Shown: positions 60,606 through 64,000 of the stretch, in pieces
Layout of the letters: every line of letters begins with the position of its first letter
How positions within the stretch are numbered: position 1 is the stretch's first letter
NCBI GenBank assembly: GCA_964455905.1
Contig: CAYVYN010000001.1
Coordinates: forward strand, 186,001-250,000
From: CAIJXB01 sp964455905
GTDB taxonomy: Bacteria; Chlamydiota; Chlamydiia; Chlamydiales; Rhabdochlamydiaceae
Direction of reading: 5' to 3'
DNA length: 64,000 nt
Notes under the pieces: model-generated
Databases searched by the model: none
Seen by the model: the letters and a program-made list of their open reading frames with translations, nothing else
Told to the model about the DNA's origin: nothing
Made by a program: the position numbers and the translations under genes

Positions 60606-62001
60606 CCAACATCCCTATCTCATTTTCATCTTCACTTTCTTGCTTATCCTTTGGAGGCACATATTTAGTAAAAGCCCTCTTGTCTTTTGAAAAAGACGGG
60701 GGCTTTTTTTCTATTTTACGAGAAGACGATGCTCTACTTTCACCAGAAACAGGCAAAGAAAACGGAACCATAGAAGTTCTCATCTCATCTACTAAAAAAC
60801 CTTTCATCATCAAATTACCAGACTCTTGAACGAGCGCATCAAAAACAAAAAGCTGACCGCGCAAGTCATGCTGTATATAATTTGCCACGTCTACTTTTGT
60901 TTTTAAATTCTTCCAGCCTCTGGTAGTTTTTAAAATCCAATCCCCTTCTTTTAAAAAATACCTTTTTTTACCAAAAGAACAAGAAACCTGTTTAGGGGAT
61001 CTCAGTCGCACTGAATTTGGCAAATCGTTCCCTTTTGCCCGTACAACTTTTCCTCTAGATCCAAGAGTCTCTCTCGATGACAGTCCAGTTTTTTGGAGCT
61101 CAACTTTCACAACATTAGGAAAAAAACCCTGGCTATCCCAAACTTCAATCTCTAAACTTCTCGAGGTCAAATTCCTTATTCGAGCTATCGGATGCCCCTC
61201 GCCTTCCTCTAAAAAAGGTAAAGGAGCCCACCCCAGCCCTTTCTGCCAATAAAGAAAATCCCCATTGCTAACAAAGAAAAAAGCAGACTTTCCGCCATTT
61301 AAAATTTCAAGTTTAACCTTTTCTTTCAAAGAAGCATACACTCCACTTCCAAACCGAGCAAGTAAAACATCTTGCCCCCAAAGCTTAGATTTCTTTATTT
61401 CTTCTAAGAAAGAAGAATCGAGTTTATTCTTAAATCCTTTTAAATTTTCTTTCAAAAAAATTTCACCGCGCTTTTCGAAAGAAGTCCCCTCATTAGCACA
61501 AACAAACAGGCGAATGCCTTCTGAAGTAAAAGAAGTCGGTCGAATCCAAAAATCAGTTTCTTCTTCAGAGAATGTGTATTTAGGAATTTCTTGGGCAGAG
61601 CAACTAAGAGCCCTTAAAAAAATTTTTTCATTTTTTTTAGCGAAACGCTCTTCTCCATTTTTCAAAGAAAAAAGACAGTCCACTAGAGAATTTTGGCTTG
61701 TAGGCCTATGATTTCTTGCGACTAAAAAAATTTCTTTAGAAAAAACTGAAAGAAACGAGCCTTCTTCAATTCTATGCAAAGAAAGAGCTCCCTCTCCTAT
61801 TTTCTCCAAAGGAAACGTGTAATAATTTTCTAAAGAAGACTTCCCCTGCTTAGACATCCAGTTTTCACTGACGCCCCAGGAAGTCCAGCTAACATAAAGG
61901 AGCCAAAACGCCCCAACAGGAAAAAACAAAAACCAAAACAATCTGGAGATTATCAAAAGCAGTTTTTCCGCTTTAATTTTACTAGCAAAAAGAATAAACA
62001 C
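60598..62001 (-). CDS. Membrane-anchored protein at the head of the gsp operon, GspC-slot
   Basis: I start it at a GTG at 62001, because GGAG sits six bases before it; a TTG at 62013 extends it without a site. The 467-residue protein has one N-terminal span (LLLIISRLFWFLFFPVGAFWLLYVSW, about 14-39) and then a large presumably periplasmic part with no family I recognise. The tail is Lys/Ser/Pro-rich and ends acidic (ESEDENEIGMLDE). Its place directly before gspD, one span and periplasmic bulk suit a GspC-type bridge between the inner membrane and the secretin, but no GspC HR or PDZ domain is visible. C. trachomatis has an unknown gene in the same place, as I recall. Confidence 0.6.
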   Translation of the reverse strand: MFILFASKIKAEKLLLIISRLFWFLFFPVGAFWLLYVSWTSWGVSENWMSKQGKSSLENYYTFPLEKIGEGALSLHRIEEGSFLSVFSKEIFLVARNHRPTSQNSLVDCLFSLKNGEERFAKKNEKIFLRALSCSAQEIPKYTFSEEETDFWIRPTSFTSEGIRLFVCANEGTSFEKRGEIFLKENLKGFKNKLDSSFLEEIKKSKLWGQDVLLARFGSGVYASLKEKVKLEILNGGKSAFFFVSNGDFLYWQKGLGWAPLPFLEEGEGHPIARIRNLTSRSLEIEVWDSQGFFPNVVKVELQKTGLSSRETLGSRGKVVRAKGNDLPNSVRLRSPKQVSCSFGKKRYFLKEGDWILKTTRGWKNLKTKVDVANYIQHDLRGQLFVFDALVQESGNLMMKGFLVDEMRTSMVPFSLPVSGESRASSSRKIEKKPPSFSKDKRAFTKYVPPKDKQESEDENEIGMLDE

Positions 62002-62255
62002 GTTTTTCTCCAAATGCTTTTAACATAAACAGCAAATTATCGAATTGAGTCTATACGATCTCGAAAAAAAATACAAAGAGAACTTTTTCCTTGGTTTTCA
62101 AAACAAGTCTAAAAAACTTTAAAGTAAGGATTGATAAAAAACATCCTTAACATTACATTGCAAATTAGATGTGATTAAAAAAACCGTTGCACTGAAAGGG
62201 AATTCTTTCAAAGGCGGAAAAACATTTTTTACTGTATTACGAAAGGAACCAAATC

Positions 62256-62660
62256 ATGGACACAAAAAATCTCAAAGAAGGAGTTTCTGTCAAAGAAATT
62301 GAAAGCTTTGCAAAAAAGCATCGCCTAGAAGTCTTTTTCTGTCTCAGCCTAATTCTTAGCGGGTTATTTAGCTTTATTTTCTTTAGTGGCTGGTGCGCTA
62401 TCCTAGCTGCCGTAGGTGGTATTCTAGGTATTTTATTCCCCTGCAAAATCAACGCTTTTTTAACAAAGGCTGCTGGATTTATCGTTAAACAAGAAGAAAT
62501 AACTCAATTAATTCTAGGTATTGCGGGACTAGTGCTGGCTATTTTCTTGCCAATCGTCACTTTCTTTTTACTTGGCATATGTGGAGGAAAAGCTCTTTGC
62601 CAGCTAGCTCCTGAATCTTGTAAAGAAGAAACTGGAAAAACCGAAGAACATCTTGAATAA
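62256..62660 (+). CDS. Small polytopic membrane protein with two hydrophobic hairpins
   Basis: A 134-residue protein with AAAGGA before the ATG. Two bilobed hydrophobic regions are visible: LEVFFCLSLILSGLFSFIFFSGWCAILAAVGGILGILF (about 29-66) and LILGIAGLVLAIFLPIVTFFLLGICGGKAL (about 88-117), separated by a charged segment. The N-terminal 25 residues are charged, with no cleavable signal. Paired spans with a tight turn are the topology of chlamydial Inc proteins, but also of many small membrane proteins. It is divergent from the gsp operon. Function unknown. Confidence 0.6.
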   Translation: MDTKNLKEGVSVKEIESFAKKHRLEVFFCLSLILSGLFSFIFFSGWCAILAAVGGILGILFPCKINAFLTKAAGFIVKQEEITQLILGIAGLVLAIFLPIVTFFLLGICGGKALCQLAPESCKEETGKTEEHLE

Positions 62661-62667
62661 AATAGAT

Positions 62668-62693
62668 TGCCTGCCCCTTATGGCAAGCAGGCA
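62668..62693. terminator. Hairpin between convergent genes
   Basis: TGCCTGC (62668-62674) pairs with GCAGGCA (62687-62693); an alternative pairing TTGCC/GGCAA is possible inside. It lies seven bases after the small membrane protein gene and nine before the mutY stop. No long T tract follows. Confidence 0.5.
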
Positions 62694-62702
62694 TTCGATT
62701 TA

Positions 62703-63728
62703 TCACTCCAAAGATTCCAAATATTTCATAACATGACACAAAATTCTTTTGTGTCCGGAAGAGAATGGAAGATTTAAAATTTCTTCGATCTTATACCAAA
62801 TAAATCCCGGAACAGCTCGCTTAGTAAAAACGTCAAAACAAAAAGGAAAAAGATCTTCTTGATACGTTGTATAGGACTGTTTTTCTTTGGGTAATTCCCC
62901 TCTCCAGAGAACTTCCAAATTTAAAGACTCTTTTATCTGAGACTCTAAATCTTTTTCTATAGAATACAAAAATGAAGGAAACTGCGCTAGTCCAGCAAAA
63001 AGATTAGACTCTTTCACTTCAAGTAAAACTTCATTCTCAAAAAAAATAATAGCAACTTGCTTATGAAGGTAAGAAATTTGCTTTCTTTTCTTTACGAAAG
63101 GAATTTCTTCTGTCTTATTATGACTAAACGCAAAGCAACCAGAACGCAAAGGACATTTTTCACAAAAAGGCCTTTTTTGACAAATCGATGCCCCCAATTC
63201 AATTAAAGCCTCCATAACAATCCAAGGCTCGCTATCGGGAAGAAATGCCATCGTCTTTTCCTCTAACTCCTTTTTTTTACTAGAAGAAGTTAAATCTCCC
63301 TCTATCCCAAAAAATCGAGATATAACCCTGGCTACGTTTCCATCTACAGCAGGTGCCTTCTGATGATACGCAAAGCTAAGTATCGCCCCAGCTGTATAAG
63401 CACCTATCCCTTTAACCTGCAAAAGATCGTTTAAAGAAGAGGGAATAACTCCATCTACAAAGCTCTTTGCCGCTTCATGAATATTTCGAGCCCGACTATA
63501 ATAACCCAATCCTTCCCAAGCTTTCATAACTTCTAACGAAGAAGCTTGAGCTAATAATTCTACCGTGGGAAATTTTTCCATCCACCTTAAAAAGTATTGG
63601 ATGACAACACTTGCTCTTGTTTGCTGAAGCATAATTTCTGAAATCCAAACCGCATAAGGGGTTGGATTCTCTCTCCAAGGAAAGCTTCTTTTCTTTTCTT
63701 GAAACCATTTTTTTAATTCGTAAGACAC
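62703..63728 (-). CDS. mutY: A/G-specific adenine DNA glycosylase MutY
   Basis: Removes adenine mispaired with 8-oxoguanine. I start it at a GTG at 63728, with AGGAAG about ten bases upstream; a frame from a TTG at 63764 adds 12 residues without a site. The 341-residue product has SFPWRENPTPYAVWISEIMLQQT with the catalytic Glu, WEGLGYYSRARN, the helix-hairpin-helix VKGIGAYTAGAILSF, catalytic Asp in APAVDGNVARV, and a full 4Fe-4S loop C-x6-C-x2-C-x5-C (CQKRPFCEKCPLRSGC). The C-terminal Nudix-like domain that recognises 8-oxoG is present (from about 215). Confidence 0.93.
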   Translation of the reverse strand: MSYELKKWFQEKKRSFPWRENPTPYAVWISEIMLQQTRASVVIQYFLRWMEKFPTVELLAQASSLEVMKAWEGLGYYSRARNIHEAAKSFVDGVIPSSLNDLLQVKGIGAYTAGAILSFAYHQKAPAVDGNVARVISRFFGIEGDLTSSSKKKELEEKTMAFLPDSEPWIVMEALIELGASICQKRPFCEKCPLRSGCFAFSHNKTEEIPFVKKRKQISYLHKQVAIIFFENEVLLEVKESNLFAGLAQFPSFLYSIEKDLESQIKESLNLEVLWRGELPKEKQSYTTYQEDLFPFCFDVFTKRAVPGFIWYKIEEILNLPFSSGHKRILCHVMKYLESLE

Positions 63729-63820
63729 TAGATCATTTCTTCCTATATCAAAACATCCCAACAACTATAAACAAGCTATCAAAAAAAAGAAACCTTCCTA
63801 AACGTAAACAACTTATCTCT

Positions 63821-63836
63821 TGGCACGATTTATGCT
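63821..63836 (+). promoter_or_regulatory. Near-perfect sigma-54 (RpoN) -24/-12 promoter
   Basis: TGGCACGATTTATGCT matches the sigma-54 consensus TGGCACG-N4-TTGCW at every conserved position except one (A for the first T of TTGC), with exact GG-to-GC spacing. The start site would be near 63848, about 38 bases before the downstream ATG. Chlamydiae encode RpoN and an AtoC-type activator. No activator site was identified upstream. Confidence 0.75.
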
Positions 63837-63885
63837 TCTATAAATAGAACAAATCAGTTAATAAGTAAAAATAGGGAGGAATCGT

Positions 63886-64000
63886 ATGGAAGCTGACAAA
63901 TTCGAGGCTGAAAAAAGCCTAAAAAAATCGATGCAACAAGAAATCTCTATTATGAGAGAGCTTCTATCTAATTTACTAGCGGAAACTTCTTGCTTAGTAT
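63886..64000 (+). CDS. 5' end of an unidentified gene under a sigma-54 promoter
   Basis: The ATG at 63886 follows an excellent GGGAGGA site and stays open to the window end (38 codons). The visible protein is short and charged, MEADKFEAEKSLKKSMQQEI at the start, then a leucine-rich helix (SIMRELLSNLLAETSCLV). The helix pattern recalls the N-terminus of FlgN-type export chaperones (E-L-L-x-L-L-x-E), but 38 residues are too few for an assignment. No signal peptide. Confidence 0.7.
   Translation, partial: MEADKFEAEKSLKKSMQQEISIMRELLSNLLAETSCLV

Noticed and set aside
1..64000. tRNA, rRNA or CRISPR genes
   Set aside because: Intergenic regions were read for T-arm GTTCGA/CCA patterns, long conserved rRNA stretches and regularly spaced repeats; none was found.

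Overview
The window looks like a chromosomal segment of a member of the Chlamydiota outside the classical family Chlamydiaceae (an 'environmental' chlamydia of amoebae or other hosts). This rests on several signs. The DNA is AT-rich. Gene order matches what I remember of Chlamydia trachomatis in several blocks: gpsA with a UDPGP gene; nth-mnmE-psd-secA; sdhB-sdhA-sdhC-tatD followed by exbB/tolQ-exbD/tolR-tolA-like-tolB-pal-LysM protein; and gspG-gspF-gspE-gspD. There is a nucleotide transporter of the chlamydial/rickettsial/plastid NTT family, and there are Inc-like bilobed membrane proteins. Glutamate racemase, a PagL-type lipid A deacylase, an RHS/YD-repeat protein and several glycosyltransferases argue against Chlamydiaceae. 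No rRNA, tRNA, CRISPR array, insertion sequence or prophage was seen.

Layout. 1-2041: incomplete exported YD-repeat protein (- strand). 2.4-7.7 kb: pagL, then a - strand envelope/metabolism run (nnr, gpsA, UDP-sugar pyrophosphorylase, family 9 heptosyltransferase). 8.1-11.2 kb: ruvC-ruvA-mnmE-nth (+). 11.3-15.9 kb: psd with a small exported protein (-), then secA (+) and its terminator. 15.9-20.4 kb: candidate Inc protein, MHS-type MFS transporter, exported family 11 fucosyltransferase and a zinc-ribbon membrane protein (all -). 20.5-25.1 kb: succinate dehydrogenase (sdhB, sdhA, sdhC) and tatD (-). 25.2-33.4 kb: an accessory-looking block with an NTT transporter, two glycosyltransferases without signal peptides, a SUI1/YciH factor, a 946-residue tandem pseudokinase-kinase and two glycosyltransferases with signal peptides. 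33.5-39.0 kb: Tol-Pal operon ending in a LysM lipoprotein and murI. 39.1-45.5 kb: orphan OmpR-type regulator, glycine-zipper lipoprotein, TPR membrane protein, a 1171-residue OppA fusion and a small SH2-like protein. 45.6-51.7 kb: EamA transporter, then a translationally coupled TPR / vWA / rsmD operon behind a perfect consensus promoter. 51.8-62.0 kb: a very long YwqK/MORN-variant repeat protein and the type II secretion genes (-). 62.2-64.0 kb: small membrane protein, mutY, and the start of a gene behind a near-perfect sigma-54 promoter.

How it may fit together. Envelope biogenesis dominates: lipid A trimming, heptose transfer, Psd, Tol-Pal, glutamate racemase and secretion. Three glycosyltransferases (family 11, family 2, and one unclassified) start with Sec signal peptides. 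Nucleotide sugars are cytosolic, so export removes these enzymes from the bacterium's own donors, but the host cytosol contains GDP-fucose and UDP-sugars. SecA and type II secretion genes lie in the same window. My leading hypothesis is therefore that these are Sec/type II-exported glycosyltransferases acting on host or inclusion targets, next to a tandem-kinase candidate effector. This is inference from sequence and needs the tests listed in the findings.
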